64,000 nucleotides of DNA from Sinomonas sp. ASV486 (GCF_030908215.1 NZ_JAVFJK010000004.1:96921-160920), one strand, 5' to 3'; shown: positions 34,927 to 43,449, counted from the first letter of the stretch. Made by a program: numbers and translations. The notes: generated from the letters alone by a model not told the origin.

Positions 34927-35901
34927 ATGACTACCACCACACCATCCAGGGGCCTCGCCCGCGCCCGTCGGGGCCTCGCCCCCGGCGGCGGCGGGAAGCC
35001 CGGCGCGGACGGCGGCCTCAACCGAAGGAGCAGGCTCGCCTCCCAGGCCACGCGGACGTTCTTCTGGCTCCTCCTCCCGTCCGTGTTCCTGCTCATCCTC
35101 ATCCATGGCTATCCCCTCTTGTACGCGGGAGTCCAGGCCACCCACGACGGTTCTCTGATCGACACCGGCAACTTCGTGGGCCTGAACAACTTCGCGAACG
35201 TCCTGGGTGCCCCGGCCTTCTGGAAGGCCGCGCAGTTCACCCTCGTGTTCACCATCGTCGGCGTGTTCGGCTCGTGGCTCGTCGGCATGGGCCTTGCGCT
35301 CCTGCTGCGCACGCGCATCCCGGCCGGAGGGTTCTTCAAGGTCCTCCTGCTCCTGCCGTGGGTCGTGCCGATCGTGGTGTCCTCGACAGCCTGGAACTGG
35401 CTCGTTGCGACCCCGGACAGCCCCATCCCGGCCATGTCCCGCGCTCTGGGCCTCGGCACGCCACTGTTCCTGGCCAACCCGACGCTCGCGGCCGTCATGG
35501 TGTGCGCGTTCAAGGTCTGGGTCAGCTTCCCCTTCATGATGATGATGACCTCGTCCGCTCTCTCCTCCGTAGACGGGACGGTCTACGAGGCTGCGAGCAT
35601 GGACGGCGCTAGCCGGTGGCAGCAGTTCACCGGCATCACGCTGCCGCTCATCGCCCGGTCCACGTACATCAGCTGGATCCTCATGACGATCTTCTGCGTC
35701 AACGACTTCCCGACGATCTACCTGCTCACCGGCGGAGGGCCGGTCGACGCGACGACATCACTCGTGGTGCTGGCCTACCGCAGGGTCTTCCAGGACTTCC
35801 AGACCGGCCCCGGCGTCGCCATCGCCTTCCTCATGACGATCACGCTCGTGGTCATCTCCGCCGTCCTGTACCGCCAGATCCGAAAGTCGAGTGTCGAATG
35901 A
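34927..35901 (+). CDS. ABC sugar permease 1 (MalF/UgpA-like)
   Basis: A 324-residue membrane subunit with six TM segments after a charged N-terminal tail of about 45 residues. The EAA loop YEAASMDGASRWQQFTGITLPLI (about 222-244) contacts the ATPase. It starts 14 bp after the binding-protein stop and overlaps the next permease gene by four bases. Confidence 0.93.
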   Translation: MTTTTPSRGLARARRGLAPGGGGKPGADGGLNRRSRLASQATRTFFWLLLPSVFLLILIHGYPLLYAGVQATHDGSLIDTGNFVGLNNFANVLGAPAFWKAAQFTLVFTIVGVFGSWLVGMGLALLLRTRIPAGGFFKVLLLLPWVVPIVVSSTAWNWLVATPDSPIPAMSRALGLGTPLFLANPTLAAVMVCAFKVWVSFPFMMMMTSSALSSVDGTVYEAASMDGASRWQQFTGITLPLIARSTYISWILMTIFCVNDFPTIYLLTGGGPVDATTSLVVLAYRRVFQDFQTGPGVAIAFLMTITLVVISAVLYRQIRKSSVE

Positions 35902-36803
35902 GCGCCGCACTGCACACCCACCCCACCGCCGGACCCGGGCTCAGCGTGGCCGGAGGCCCCACCGGGGCGGGCAAGGCTCGTCGCACGGTCTCCGAGGCCG
36001 ATGTGCGCGGCCGCTGGTGGCGCCTCGCGCTCATCCTGGCCATCACCGTCGTGGTCCTCGTGCCGATCTTCGTGGTGGTCGTCCTCGCGTTCACCCCTGC
36101 CACCACGAGCACCTCGACGGGGCTCACGTTCGAGAACTTCAGCAACGTCTTCGCCAAGACGCTCGCCTCGACATGGCTCAAGAACAGCCTCGTCACGACC
36201 CTCTCTACGGTCATCGTCTCGGTCGCCGTGGCCGCTCCTGCCGGGTACGTGCTCTCCCGCGGGCGCAGCAAGGCCGTCTCGGGCTACTCGCTGCTGCTGT
36301 TCGTCATGCAGTCGCTGCCCATCATCACCTCGGTCGTGCCGCTGTTCCTGCTCTTCGCGAACATGGGCCTCGTGGACAACCTCCTCGGCCTCACGATCGT
36401 CTACGTCGCCTCGACCATGACGGTGGCCACCTGGATGATGGCCGCGTACTTCGACTCCATACCGGTCAGCCTCGAGGAGGCCTCGTGGATCGACGGGTGC
36501 TCGGTGTTCGGCTCCTTCACCAAGGTCGTCCTGCGGAACAGCCTCCCCGGCGTGCTCTCCACCGCGATCTTCGCGTTCCTGCTCGCCTGGAATGACTACC
36601 TCGTGGCGATCGTGTTCCTGCGCTCGAACGAGATCTTCACCCTCCCCATGGGCGTGCAGTCCTTCTTCCAGCAGAACGCGACCGACTGGGGCTCGGTCAT
36701 GGCCCTCGCCGTGGTCATGATGCTCCCGCCGATCATCGTGTTCGCGGCCCTCAACAAGTACTTCAGCGTCGGCGGAATCGGCGGATCCCTCGCTGGCCGC
36801 TGA
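35898..36803 (+). CDS. ABC sugar permease 2 (MalG/UgpE-like)
   Basis: A 301-residue membrane subunit with six TM segments and the EAA loop LEEASWIDGCSVFGSFTKVVL (about 191-211). The N-terminal 36 residues are cytoplasmic and Gly/Ala-rich. No ATP-binding subunit is encoded in the window, so a shared MsiK-type ATPase encoded elsewhere is expected, as is usual for CUT1 importers of actinobacteria. Confidence 0.93.
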   Translation: MSAALHTHPTAGPGLSVAGGPTGAGKARRTVSEADVRGRWWRLALILAITVVVLVPIFVVVVLAFTPATTSTSTGLTFENFSNVFAKTLASTWLKNSLVTTLSTVIVSVAVAAPAGYVLSRGRSKAVSGYSLLLFVMQSLPIITSVVPLFLLFANMGLVDNLLGLTIVYVASTMTVATWMMAAYFDSIPVSLEEASWIDGCSVFGSFTKVVLRNSLPGVLSTAIFAFLLAWNDYLVAIVFLRSNEIFTLPMGVQSFFQQNATDWGSVMALAVVMMLPPIIVFAALNKYFSVGGIGGSLAGR

Positions 36804-36855
36804 AACCTTCCCCCGAGACCTCCCCGTACATCCCTCCCGAGAGGACACTGTCCCC

Positions 36856-37641
36856 ATGACGTACTCCGTCCAGCTCTACTCCGTCCGCGACGCCATCGAC
36901 GCCGACCTGCCGGGCACCATCGCACGGCTCGCCAAGATCGGCTACACCCAAGTGGAGCCCTACAACTTCGCGGCCCGCGCGGACGATCTCGCCGCAGCGT
37001 TCGCGGAGCACGGCATCACGGCCCCCACGGCCCATGCGCCGCTCCTGTCCGCCGACCAGGACGAGATCTTCGCTGCAGCGACGAAGCTCGGCATCGGCAC
37101 CGTGATCGATCCGTACCTCCCCGCCGAGCACTGGCAGGACGCAGACACGATCCGCGATACCGCAGCCCGCCTCAACGCCGCCGCGAAGAAGGGCGCCGAG
37201 CACGGCATCCGCGTGGGCTACCACAACCACGACTGGGAGCTCTCCTCGAGGATCGAGGGGACAACGGCCCTCGAGTTCTTCGCCAGCCTCCTCGACCCTG
37301 AGGTTGTCCTCGAAGTCGACACCTACTGGGCTGCGGTGGGCGGCGAGGACCCGGCAGCGCTCCTGACCCGCCTCGGGGACCGGGTGGTCGCCATCCACAT
37401 CAAGGATGGGCCCGTCAACCAGGACAAGCAGGCCCAGCTGCCCGCGGGCCAGGGCGAGATCGGCATCTGGCGCGTGCTGGCGGCCGCGAAGAGCCTCGAG
37501 GTCGGCGTCGTCGAGTTCGACGACTACGCGGGCGACATCTTCGACGGCGTGGCCGCCTCCCTGGCCTACCTCGAGGCCGGCGCCCCCTCCGCTGACGCCC
37601 AGGCATCTGTCGAGGCAGGCAGCGCGGAGGCCGTGCGATGA
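36856..37641 (+). CDS. Sugar phosphate isomerase/epimerase (IolE-like TIM barrel) 1
   Basis: A 261-residue xylose-isomerase-like TIM barrel. Metal and substrate residues can be placed in YHNHDWEL (about 119-126), VLEVDTYWAAVGG (about 153-165), HIKDGPV (about 181-187) and VEFDDYAGD. It probably isomerises, dehydrates or eliminates from an oxidised (keto) sugar. GAGAGGA precedes the ATG. It overlaps the following dehydrogenase gene by four bases. Confidence 0.88.
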   Translation: MTYSVQLYSVRDAIDADLPGTIARLAKIGYTQVEPYNFAARADDLAAAFAEHGITAPTAHAPLLSADQDEIFAAATKLGIGTVIDPYLPAEHWQDADTIRDTAARLNAAAKKGAEHGIRVGYHNHDWELSSRIEGTTALEFFASLLDPEVVLEVDTYWAAVGGEDPAALLTRLGDRVVAIHIKDGPVNQDKQAQLPAGQGEIGIWRVLAAAKSLEVGVVEFDDYAGDIFDGVAASLAYLEAGAPSADAQASVEAGSAEAVR

Positions 37642-38756
37642 GCCGCGGACCTGTGGGCGTCGCCGTCATCGGCGCCGGAGTCATCAGCAAGCAGTACCTG
37701 GACAACCTCACTGTCTTCCCGGACGTGAAGGGGCACGTGATCGCGGACCTCTTCCCCGAGGCCGCCAAGGCACGCGCCGAGGAGTATGGGATCGCGGAGT
37801 TCGGGACCCCCGAGCTCGCGCTCAACCACCCGGACGTCGAGATCATCGTCAACCTCACGATCCCCGCCGCCCACGTCGAGGTCGCGACGGCGGCCGTGCG
37901 CGCCGGCAAGCACGTGTGGAGCGAGAAGCCGTTCTCCCTGGACCGCGAGAGCGGCCTCGGGCTGCTCAAGGAGGCGGACGACGCCGGCATCCGCCTCGGG
38001 TGCGCACCGGACACCTTCCTCGGTGCGGGCCTGCAGACGGCCCGGCGCGTGATCGAGCGCGGTGACATCGGCATCCCCCTCACCGCCCAGACCGTCTTCC
38101 AGACGCCCGGGCCGGAGTCCTGGCACCCGAATCCCGCCTTCCTGTTCCAGCACGGCGCGGGCCCCCTGTTCGACATGGGCCCGTACTACCTCACCGCTCT
38201 CGTGCAGACCTTCGGCAGCATCCGGCGCGTCGCCGCCCTGGGTTCCAAGGCCAAGACCACGCGTGTGATCGGCTCGGGTCCCAAGGCGGGCGAGGAGTTC
38301 GAGGTCGAGGTGCCCACGCACGTCAGCGCCCTGGCCCAGTTCGAGTCCGGCGCGTCCTCGCACAGCATCTTCAGCTTCGAGTCTCCCCGCGCACGCATGG
38401 GCTTCATCGAGATCACCGGCACGGAGGCAACGCTCTCCCTGCCGGACCCGAACTACTTCGACGGCGAGCTGCAGATCTGCCGGATTGGCGAGACGGACTG
38501 GACCTCGATCCCCACCGCAGGGCCGGCGAACGGCCGCGGCATGGGCGTCCTCGACATTGCCCGCGCCATCCGCTCGGGCGAGCCGCACCGCGCCACCGGG
38601 CAGCTGGCCTACCACGTGCTGGACACGATGGTCTCAATCTCCGAGTCAATCGACTCCGGCGCGTTTGTCGACGTGGCCAGCACCGCGCCGTCGTCCACCC
38701 CTCTCCCCGAGGACTGGGCACCCACCGAGGCGACCCTCGACGGGGTCAGAGCATGA
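37638..38756 (+). CDS. Gfo/Idh/MocA-family oxidoreductase 2
   Basis: A 372-residue dehydrogenase with the Rossmann motif VIGAGVISKQYLDNL (about 9-23) and SEKPFSLDRESG (EKP motif, about 95). The substrate half includes GPLFDMGPYYLTALVQTFG, the usual Asp/Tyr-containing helix. ATGA overlaps with both neighbours. Its role with the other two family members is probably oxidation or reduction of successive keto-sugar intermediates. Confidence 0.9.
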   Translation: MSRGPVGVAVIGAGVISKQYLDNLTVFPDVKGHVIADLFPEAAKARAEEYGIAEFGTPELALNHPDVEIIVNLTIPAAHVEVATAAVRAGKHVWSEKPFSLDRESGLGLLKEADDAGIRLGCAPDTFLGAGLQTARRVIERGDIGIPLTAQTVFQTPGPESWHPNPAFLFQHGAGPLFDMGPYYLTALVQTFGSIRRVAALGSKAKTTRVIGSGPKAGEEFEVEVPTHVSALAQFESGASSHSIFSFESPRARMGFIEITGTEATLSLPDPNYFDGELQICRIGETDWTSIPTAGPANGRGMGVLDIARAIRSGEPHRATGQLAYHVLDTMVSISESIDSGAFVDVASTAPSSTPLPEDWAPTEATLDGVRA

Positions 38757-39913
38757 CTGCCGAGCCGCCGCACACCGGACCGAAGCCGGGCTCGCCCCTC
38801 GGCGTGGCCGCGATCGGCTACGCGTTCATGGGCAAGGCTCACTCGAACGCGTGGCGGAACGTGGCGGCGTTCTTCGACGTGCCAGCCGTGGAGCAGAAGG
38901 TGCTCGTGGGCCGGCACGCCCAGGAGGTCGCGGAGGCCGCGACCCGGTACGGGTGGGCGGAGTCTGCCACGGACTGGCGCGAGGTGATCGCCCGCGACGA
39001 CATCCACATCGTGGACATCTGCGCCCCGGGCTGGCTGCACGCCGAGATCGCGATCGCCGCGCTCGAGGCCGGCAAGCACGTCCTGGTCGAGAAGCCGCTG
39101 GCCAACACCCTGGCCGAGTCGGAGCACATGGTCGAAGCCGCTCGGGCGGCCCGGGACCGCGGGATCCAGTCCATGGTGGGCTTCAACTACCGGCGTGTCC
39201 CGGCCCTCGCGTACGCGAGGCAGCTCATCGCGGACGGCAGGCTCGGCACCGTCCGGGAGATCCGCGCGTCGTACCTCCAGGACTGGCTCGCCGACGAGAC
39301 CGCACCCATGACCTGGCGCCTGCGCAAGGAGACCGCCGGATCCGGGGCGCTCGGGGACATCGCCTCCCACGCGATCGACCAGGTGCAGTACCTCACCGGC
39401 ACCACCGTCACCGAGGTCTCCGGACGCCTGCACACGTTCGTGGGCCGGCGCCCCGGCCCGAACGGGCTCGAGGACGTGACGGTCGACGACGCAGCCTGGG
39501 CCACGCTCTCCCTCGCCACCGGGGCGGTCGCCTCGATCGAGGTCTCCCGCGTCGCGACCGGGAGGAAGAACTCCCTCCGGATCGAGGTGTACGGCTCCGC
39601 CGGCGCCCTCGCGTTCGACCTCGAGCGGCTCGGCGAGCTCGAGTTCCTCGACGCGACCGCACCCGCCGAGGAGCAGGGCTTCCGCAGGATCGTCGTCACC
39701 GAGCCCGGCCACCCCTTGATGGACGCCTGGTGGCCGCAGGGCCACATGATCGGCTGGGAGCACACGTTCACCCACCAGGTCCGCGACTTCCTCATAGGAA
39801 TCAGGGACGGCGAGCAGCCCGCGCCGTCGTTCGAGGAAGGCCTGCAGGTCCAGCGGGTGCTCGCCGCGATCGAAGAGTCCGCCGCCGCCAAGTCCACCGC
39901 CATCCAGCTCTGA
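38753..39913 (+). CDS. Gfo/Idh/MocA-family oxidoreductase 3 (levoglucosan-dehydrogenase-like)
   Basis: A 386-residue dehydrogenase: AIGYAFMGKAHSNAWRNV (about 17-34), VEKPLANTLAESEHM (EKP, about 110-124), FNYRRVPALAYAR, YLQDWL, and WRLRKETAGSGALGDIASHAIDQVQYL (catalytic Asp/His helix). The FMGKAHS start with YLQDW and GSGALGDIA.H.ID is, from memory, the pattern of the levoglucosan dehydrogenase / myo-inositol dehydrogenase-like subgroup known in Pseudarthrobacter, which oxidises C3 of anhydrosugars. That substrate is inference. It is followed by a hairpin before the next isomerase. Confidence 0.9.
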   Translation: MTAEPPHTGPKPGSPLGVAAIGYAFMGKAHSNAWRNVAAFFDVPAVEQKVLVGRHAQEVAEAATRYGWAESATDWREVIARDDIHIVDICAPGWLHAEIAIAALEAGKHVLVEKPLANTLAESEHMVEAARAARDRGIQSMVGFNYRRVPALAYARQLIADGRLGTVREIRASYLQDWLADETAPMTWRLRKETAGSGALGDIASHAIDQVQYLTGTTVTEVSGRLHTFVGRRPGPNGLEDVTVDDAAWATLSLATGAVASIEVSRVATGRKNSLRIEVYGSAGALAFDLERLGELEFLDATAPAEEQGFRRIVVTEPGHPLMDAWWPQGHMIGWEHTFTHQVRDFLIGIRDGEQPAPSFEEGLQVQRVLAAIEESAAAKSTAIQL

Positions 39914-39936
39914 AACAGACCCCACCCGCAGTGGTC

Positions 39937-39976
39937 GGGTTGCCGTGGTCCTCAGCCCTCTCACCCACGGCAACCC
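39937..39976 (+). terminator. Intra-operon hairpin
   Basis: GGGTTGCCGTGG (39937-39948) pairs perfectly with CCACGGCAACCC (39965-39976), loop 16 nt, between dehydrogenase 3 and isomerase 2, 30 bp before the latter's ATG. It may attenuate or end transcription, or stabilise a processed mRNA end. Confidence 0.6.
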
Positions 39977-40006
39977 AACCATTGCGATCCACGAGGAGGA
40001 TCCCCG

Positions 40007-41011
40007 ATGCCCCGCCCGTTCACTCTGTTCACCGGCCAGTGGGCCGACCTCAAGCTCGAGGAGGTCGCCGAGCTCGCGGCCGGCTGGGGCTACGACGGCC
40101 TCGAGATCGCCGTCTCCGGCGAGCACCTCGACGCCGCCCGCTGGGACGAGCCCGCCTACATCGCCGAACGCCTCAGCATCCTCGACAGGCACGGCCTGAA
40201 GCTGTACGCGATCTCCAACCACCTCAAGGGCCAGGCCGTCTGCGACGACCCGATCGACTTCCGCCACCAGGGGATCGTCGGCTCCGCCGTATGGGGCGAC
40301 GGCGACCCCGAGGGCGTCCGCACCCGCGCCGCCGAGGAACTCAAGGACACCGCCCGCCTGGCCAGGGCCCTCGGGGTCAAGACCGTCGTCGGGTTCACCG
40401 GGTCGGGCATCTGGCAGTACGTGGCCATGTTCCCGCCCGTCCCCGCCTCCGTCATCGACGCCGGCTACCAGGACTTCGCCGACCGCTGGAACCCCATCCT
40501 GGACGTCTTCGACGAATGCGGGGTCCGGTTCGCCCACGAGGTCCACCCCTCCGAGATCGCCTACGACTACTGGTCCACGAAGCGCGCGCTCGAGGCCATC
40601 GGCCACCGGCCCGCGTTCGGCCTGAACTGGGACCCCTCCCACATGATGTGGCAGGGCCTGGACCCGGTCGCGTTCATCACCGACTTCGCCGAGCGCATCT
40701 ACCACGTGGACTGCAAGGACACCCGCATGCGCATGGGCAACGGCCGCGCCGGGATCCTCTCCTCGCACCTGCCCTGGGGCGACCCGCACCGCGGCTGGGA
40801 CTTCGTCTCCGCCGGGCGCGGCGACGTCCCCTGGGAGGACTGCTTCCGCGCCCTGACCGCGATCGGCTACGACGGGCCTATCTCCGTCGAGTGGGAGGAC
40901 GCCGGGATGGACCGACTCGTCGGCGCCCCCGAGGCACTCGCCGCCCTGAAGAAGTTCGACTTCGCCCCCGCCACCGCCTCGTTCGACGCCGCCTTCAGCA
41001 ACCAAGGCTGA
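40007..41011 (+). CDS. Sugar phosphate isomerase/epimerase (TIM barrel) 2
   Basis: A 334-residue xylose-isomerase-like TIM barrel, longer than its neighbour paralog. Metal-ligand segments: FAHEVHPSEIAYD (Glu, about 179), LNWDPSHMMWQG (Asp and His, about 208-214), HVDCKDTRMR (about 231) and VEWEDAGMDR (Glu, about 295). A GGAGGATCC-type ribosome site precedes the ATG. Proteins of this size occur as the second-step enzymes in levoglucosan and 3-keto-glycoside clusters; the substrate is not determined. Confidence 0.88.
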   Translation: MPRPFTLFTGQWADLKLEEVAELAAGWGYDGLEIAVSGEHLDAARWDEPAYIAERLSILDRHGLKLYAISNHLKGQAVCDDPIDFRHQGIVGSAVWGDGDPEGVRTRAAEELKDTARLARALGVKTVVGFTGSGIWQYVAMFPPVPASVIDAGYQDFADRWNPILDVFDECGVRFAHEVHPSEIAYDYWSTKRALEAIGHRPAFGLNWDPSHMMWQGLDPVAFITDFAERIYHVDCKDTRMRMGNGRAGILSSHLPWGDPHRGWDFVSAGRGDVPWEDCFRALTAIGYDGPISVEWEDAGMDRLVGAPEALAALKKFDFAPATASFDAAFSNQG

Positions 41012-41025
41012 CCCGTTCCTTGCGC

Positions 41026-41940
41026 ATGTATCGCGAACTGCGTGCGGGCCAGTGGTCGCAGATTTGGATCGGCGGCCCTGGGATGGCAGAGCCCCAGCTG
41101 ATCTTCCACACCGACGAGATCCTCCTCGAGGCGCCGAACTGGTCGCGCGACGGGCGCACGCTGTACGTCAATGGCCACGGCGTTCTCTGGGCCCTTGATG
41201 TTGACGTGCCAGTGCTCCGGGAAGTCCCCTTCGAGGATCTCCCGGAGATCAACAACGACCACGTCCTGTCCCCTGACGGCGCCTCGATCTACCTGTCCGC
41301 GATGGACGGGCACATCTACCGAGGCGCGCTGTCCGGCGGCACGGTCGAGCGCGTCACCGACGAAGACGGAAGGTGGCATTTCCTCCACGGAGTGCGCCCG
41401 GACGAGAGTGAGCTGGCCTGGGTGGAGCTCTCGGATTTCTCGGCGCCCGGGCGTCTCGCCGTCGGCCCTTCCCGGCTCGGCCCGTCCCGGCGCGGGCCTT
41501 CCCGGCGTGGCCCATCCCGGGTGCTCGCTACCGGTTCCGGCCATGCCGACGGTCCCGAGTGGTCGCCGGATGGCGCCTGGATCTACTTCAACACCGAGGG
41601 CTTCACCTCACAGCCCGGACATGCCCAGCTTGCGCGCATCGACCCTCGCGGCGGTCAGCTCGAACGGCTCGTGGCCAGCGATTCCGTCGACTGGTTCCCG
41701 CACCTTTCGGCGGATGGCCGCCACGCCGCCTATGTCTCCTTCCCCGCGGGCACGCTCGGGCACCCGGCCGACCTCGACGTCGTGGTGCAGGTGGTCTCCA
41801 CCGGCGACTGGGCGGCGCCGCGCCAGAGCTACAGGCTGTTCGGCGGGCAGGGCACCATGAACGTGAACAGCTGGGCGCCCGACTCGGACCGCTTCGCCTT
41901 CATCGCCTATCCCTTGGACGGCGCGGATGTGAGCCCCTGA
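41026..41940 (+). CDS. TolB-like beta-propeller (PD40) protein
   Basis: A 304-residue protein with repeated WD40-like/PD40 blades: NWSRDGRTLYVN, LSPDGASIYLS, EWSPDGAWIYFN, LSADGRHAAYVS and WAPDSDRFAFI. No signal peptide, so it is cytoplasmic, unlike true TolB. Relatives next to sugar dehydrogenases include oligogalacturonate-lyase-like and glucono-lactonase-like enzymes, so a hydrolase or lyase role on the sugar is possible. A Gly-Pro-Ser-Arg repeat (about residues 147-165) breaks one blade. Last gene of the operon, 14 bp after the isomerase. Confidence 0.8.
   Translation: MYRELRAGQWSQIWIGGPGMAEPQLIFHTDEILLEAPNWSRDGRTLYVNGHGVLWALDVDVPVLREVPFEDLPEINNDHVLSPDGASIYLSAMDGHIYRGALSGGTVERVTDEDGRWHFLHGVRPDESELAWVELSDFSAPGRLAVGPSRLGPSRRGPSRRGPSRVLATGSGHADGPEWSPDGAWIYFNTEGFTSQPGHAQLARIDPRGGQLERLVASDSVDWFPHLSADGRHAAYVSFPAGTLGHPADLDVVVQVVSTGDWAAPRQSYRLFGGQGTMNVNSWAPDSDRFAFIAYPLDGADVSP
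41464..41520 (+). repeat. 15-bp tandem repeat coding GPSRx
   Basis: Nearly four copies of a 15-bp unit (GGCCCKTCCCGGCKC type) inside the beta-propeller gene, coding a Gly-Pro-Ser-Arg-X repeat. Being a multiple of three, copy changes would keep the frame. Confidence 0.75.
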
Positions 41941-41958
41941 CGCCGGCGACGTCGAGCC

Positions 41959-42231
41959 TCAGCCAGCGTGAGTGCCGGGTCTGCCGCGCCCGAGCCCGAT
42001 CCGCACATCGTCCGTGCTCAGGAACATCCGGCGGCCCTCGATGCCGGCGAACTGGACCCACAGCGTCGATCCGTCGCGGCTGAGACCGTCCACGGTGCCT
42101 TCGCCGAGGTACTGCCCGTCCGCCGTGACGTGCACGGCCACGCCGCGGCGGAGCTGCCTCGAGTCCATGCGCCGCGGGACGCCGGGAGGCGTGTATGCGG
42201 CCAAGCCTGCCCGCGTCGCGATCGTCGCCAT
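41959..42231 (-). CDS. Small conserved protein downstream of MTHFR-like gene
   Basis: A 90-residue protein: MATIATRAGLAAYTPPGVPR, RRGVAVHVTADGQYLGEGTVDGLSRDGSTLWVQFAGIEGRRMFLSTDDVRI. The middle looks like a small beta-barrel of PilZ or SH3 type. The start overlaps the stop of the reductase-like gene (TGATG), so both are translated from the riboswitch-controlled mRNA. Function unknown; a carrier or accessory for the C1 enzyme is possible. Confidence 0.7.
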   Translation of the reverse strand: MATIATRAGLAAYTPPGVPRRMDSRQLRRGVAVHVTADGQYLGEGTVDGLSRDGSTLWVQFAGIEGRRMFLSTDDVRIGLGRGRPGTHAG

Positions 42232-43067
42232 CACAGCCCCCGCTCGGCCAGGTCGAACTTGGGGAGGTCGAGGTTGTTGAACGTGAAGAGGTGGACGCCG
42301 GCGAGGCCTGCACGGGCCGCGGAAAGCTCGCCGATCAGCTGTTCGGACGAGTACGAGCCTCCGGTCAGGAGCCTTCTGGCCAGCGGGCCCTTGCGGCTGA
42401 TGAACTTCAGGGACGGTCCGACGCCGATCCTGACGGCGAGTTCCAGGAGCCGCGCGCGCGGCACGCGCCCAGGCACACCCGCCCAGACCGGCAGGTGGAT
42501 GCCTTCGCTGCGCAGGAGTGCCACGTAGGCACTGATCGCGGACGCCGAGAAGCACATCTGGGTGACGATGTTCGCCGCAAGGTGCTGCTTGGCCAGAAGT
42601 GCATCGAGGAGGTCGATGCCGCTGTGGTCCGGGTGGCCCTCGGGGTATCCGGCAACGCCGATGGCGAACTGGCCTCCAGCGAGCTCGGCAATGTCCTCCA
42701 TCAGCTCGAGCGAGTTGGCATAGGGGCCGGCTGCCTGGGCCGCATCGCCGCCGACGGCGAACACCTCGGTGATCCCGGCGGTCTGGAAGCCCCGGAGCGC
42801 GCGGGCAAGCTGGGACCGTTCCCCGATGCTCCGCGCGGCGAGGTGCGGGACCACGCGGTAGCCGAGCGCGGCGAGGCGCGTGGAAGCCTCAGCCGTCCGC
42901 TCGATCCCGTGGTGCGGCAGGCAGGTGACAGCGATGGTCGAGCCTTGGGGGACGGTCGTGGCGACCTTCGGGAGGATTCCCTCGGTGGGGACGATCTCGA
43001 TGCGGAGGGGGAGTGGCGCGTGGGGCGCGGAGCCAGCAAGCGCTCGAGGGAGGGACTGAACAGTCAT
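42231..43067 (-). CDS. Methylenetetrahydrofolate reductase-like protein
   Basis: A 278-residue TIM barrel of the methylenetetrahydrofolate reductase family. Matching pieces are LRIEIVPTEGI, IAVTCLPHHGIERT, VVPHLAARSIGERSQL, GITEVFAVGGDA, FAIGVAGYPEGHPDHSG (the GxPEGHP folate/FAD motif) and IVTQMCFSASA. Canonical MTHFR reduces methylene-THF to methyl-THF with FAD. Here the lead gene lies behind a tandem glycine riboswitch, so it probably handles C1 units from glycine, sarcosine or betaine breakdown rather than methionine synthesis. A GGAG site is near -10 to ATG 43067. Confidence 0.85.
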   Translation of the reverse strand: MTVQSLPRALAGSAPHAPLPLRIEIVPTEGILPKVATTVPQGSTIAVTCLPHHGIERTAEASTRLAALGYRVVPHLAARSIGERSQLARALRGFQTAGITEVFAVGGDAAQAAGPYANSLELMEDIAELAGGQFAIGVAGYPEGHPDHSGIDLLDALLAKQHLAANIVTQMCFSASAISAYVALLRSEGIHLPVWAGVPGRVPRARLLELAVRIGVGPSLKFISRKGPLARRLLTGGSYSSEQLIGELSAARAGLAGVHLFTFNNLDLPKFDLAERGL

Positions 43068-43110
43068 GGAGGACTCCAGGGTCTGGCCGGGCTGGGCCCG
43101 ACGTGGATGG

Positions 43111-43305
43111 CGTTCCTCCCCGCTCTGTCATGGACCTGAGAGTTTCCGCTCCCCGCTGTAGCAGGTCGCTTGCACCGTCGGTGAGCCCAGCGATGCCGGG
43201 CTGCTTTCCAGAGTTGCCTTGCTGCGGCGGTACGGGCGCCTGAGAGATTCCTGGGGAGGAGTTGCTCCTACGGCACCTGCTGGGACGGACGAGCAGGATT
43301 CTCCC
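43111..43305 (-). ncRNA. Tandem glycine riboswitch (gcvT motif)
   Basis: On the minus strand two aptamers follow one another. The first has GGGAGAATCC, AGCAGGTGCCG, GGAGCAACTCC and GAATCTCTCAGGCGCCCGTA. The second has CAACTCTGGAAAGC, CTCACCGACGGTGCAAGCG, GGAAACTCTCAGG and TGACAGAGCGGGGAGG. These are the conserved glycine-binding cores (CTCTCAGG, ACCGAnGGTGCAA, GACAGAG). The motif ends 43 nt before the MTHFR-like start and should turn this operon on when glycine is abundant. Limits are approximate. Confidence 0.92.
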
Positions 43306-43425
43306 GCCGCAGATCGATGGCGTCTTCAGTTGTCACAGCGAATTCCTCTGTGCCGCGGCCGCGAGGCCACGTCCGCTCAGTGTGTCGGAAGTCACGAAGG
43401 GTGTCAATTTGGGTTACTCCCGCGG

Positions 43426-43449
43426 TTTAGTGACACATCGACCTAAAAT
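43426..43449 (+). promoter_or_regulatory. TetR promoter with candidate operator
   Basis: TAAAAT (43444-43449) is followed by six bases and the ATG at 43456, a leaderless arrangement; the -35 is poor. TTTAG (43426-43430) and CTAAA (43443-43447) form an inverted repeat that overlaps the -10, a likely autoregulatory site. Confidence 0.55.

Noticed and set aside
38609-41005. A nearly 800-codon open frame on the minus strand opposite the dehydrogenase and isomerase genes
   Set aside because: It is a by-product of high GC at third positions of the real plus-strand genes; it lacks a ribosome site and any recognisable domain, while the opposite strand holds complete enzyme motifs.
31673-41940. A standard myo-inositol (iol) operon
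   Set aside because: IolB, IolC, IolD and IolG in the usual order are missing; only generic Gfo/Idh and IolE-like folds are present.
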